The notes beneath the pieces are model-generated. The model was not told where the DNA came from, made no database searches, and saw nothing but the letters and a program-made list of their open reading frames with translations. This document shows positions 6,736 through 7,289 of a stretch of 7,289 bases of DNA, piece after piece (the stretch's first letter is position 1; each line of letters begins with the position of its first letter). The position numbers were made by a program, and so were the translations under genes. The DNA is from Chlorobiota bacterium (GTDB lineage: Bacteria; Bacteroidota; Ignavibacteria; Kapaibacteriales; NICIL-2): positions 1 through 7,289 of the forward strand of contig RFIK01000093.1 of assembly GCA_003695605.1 (NCBI GenBank). The letters are read 5' to 3'.

Positions 6736-7289
6736 TGCTTCCGCCGATGGTGGTGATGAACTGGCCGTGGTGCTCGGCTCGGCGGAGCGACCGTGAATAC
6801 TGCAGGCAGGCTATAGCCATCGCTGGTAGCAAGTGGCAACTCGCTCTGCTCATCAACAGCGCGAATCGTCCAGACATACCTCCCCTCGGGCAAGTGGTGT
6901 GGGTGCCACTGGAGCGTCGTTGCGTTGCAAACGCGGCGCTCCACCAGCGGTGACTGTACTCGCACCGCCTCGGCAATAGTGAGCGAATCAGGCAATGCAA
7001 AGCACCGCATGATATAGCACGTCCCCGGTCGCACCGGGAGAACCGGCATCCAGTGGAAGTACACAGTGGTTCGTGTCCGCCGCGTAACTCTGAACGTATC
7101 GCTCAGCACTGGTGCAAGCGGGATCGGCAGTTGGTACGCAAAGACGCGACGTTCGACGCACACAGGCGCAGTGAAATGCTCCACTCCGACTGAGTCTGTA
7201 ACGTGGATGCAAACGGTGATGGTGCCGGTATCACCAAGTGCCTTCCAGCGCGGGTCAAGATGGCGTGGATCGTCAGGGAACAGAAGTTC
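6732..7289 (-). CDS. Probable secreted protein with FN3-like domains, C-terminal part (partial)
   Basis: The frame is open from the window edge to the TGA at 6734-6732, giving 185 codons. The first visible residues are ELLFPDDPRHLDPRWKALGD. A GTG at 7184 could be misread as a start, but coding-like sequence continues upstream, so the protein is larger. GTITVCIHVTDSVG near the beginning looks like the last strands of one immunoglobulin-like domain. A second domain runs from about FHWMPVLPVRPGTCYIMRCF through LPEGRYVWTIRAVDEQ to SLPAVFTV, with the FN3-style W, Y and W strand residues. The pattern recalls repeats in large envelope or secreted proteins of Bacteroidota and relatives. It ends in an Arg/His-rich tail (HHHHRRKQ) with no recognisable C-terminal sorting domain. 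Exact role unknown. Confidence 0.7.
   Translation of the reverse strand, partial: ELLFPDDPRHLDPRWKALGDTGTITVCIHVTDSVGVEHFTAPVCVERRVFAYQLPIPLAPVLSDTFRVTRRTRTTVYFHWMPVLPVRPGTCYIMRCFALPDSLTIAEAVRVQSPLVERRVCNATTLQWHPHHLPEGRYVWTIRAVDEQSELPLATSDGYSLPAVFTVAPPSRAPRPVHHHHRRKQ

Noticed and set aside
6289..6756. 155-codon plus-strand open frame opposite the permease
   Set aside because: It is antisense to the clearly conserved permease membrane helices. The translation is Arg/Lys/Cys-rich with no recognisable fold.
7182..7184. GTG at 7184 as the start of a 150-residue protein
   Set aside because: The frame stays open to the window edge, and the upstream codons encode a domain-like segment (GTITVCIHVTDSVG). 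The protein is therefore better treated as partial.
1..7289. CRISPR arrays, insertion sequences, tRNA or rRNA genes, direct repeats, phage genes
   Set aside because: No repeat-spacer pattern, transposase, terminal inverted repeats or RNA-gene-like segments were found by reading. Nearly all bases are in the nine genes listed.

Overview
The window looks like chromosomal DNA of a flagellated bacterium with moderately high GC. It holds two gene blocks that converge on each other. The plus strand (1-3864) carries six tightly packed genes: the 3' end of flgB, flgC, a small unrecognised gene, fliE, fliF and fliG. These encode the proximal rod (FlgB, FlgC), the rod/MS-ring junction protein (FliE), the MS ring (FliF) and the rotor/switch protein (FliG), that is, the membrane-anchored core of the flagellar motor. 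Gaps are 3 to 23 bases, which indicates one operon. It began upstream of the window and ends at fliG.

The minus strand (7289-3881) carries three genes read toward the flagellar operon. First comes the C-terminal part of a probable extracytoplasmic protein with fibronectin-III-like domains. Next is a MalF/UgpA-type ABC sugar permease, and last a 647-residue STAND-type (AAA_16-like) signalling ATPase. Both junctions are 4-base ATGA overlaps, so the three are almost certainly cotranscribed and translationally coupled, although their functions do not obviously belong together. The ATPase gene stops 16 bp from the end of fliG, with no clear terminator in between.

Taxonomy is inference only. The flagellar proteins are ordinary. 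The FN3-like tail resembles repeats in large secreted proteins of the Bacteroidota/Chlorobi/Ignavibacteria/Kapabacteria group, so a motile member of that group is my best guess, at low confidence. I see no RNA genes, insertion sequences, CRISPR arrays or phage genes, and no gene-free stretch above 25 bases.

The points most worth a second look are the small gene between flgC and fliE, the flagellar operon ending at fliG, and the coupled trio of envelope protein, orphan permease and STAND ATPase. None of this amounts to a demonstrated new system.
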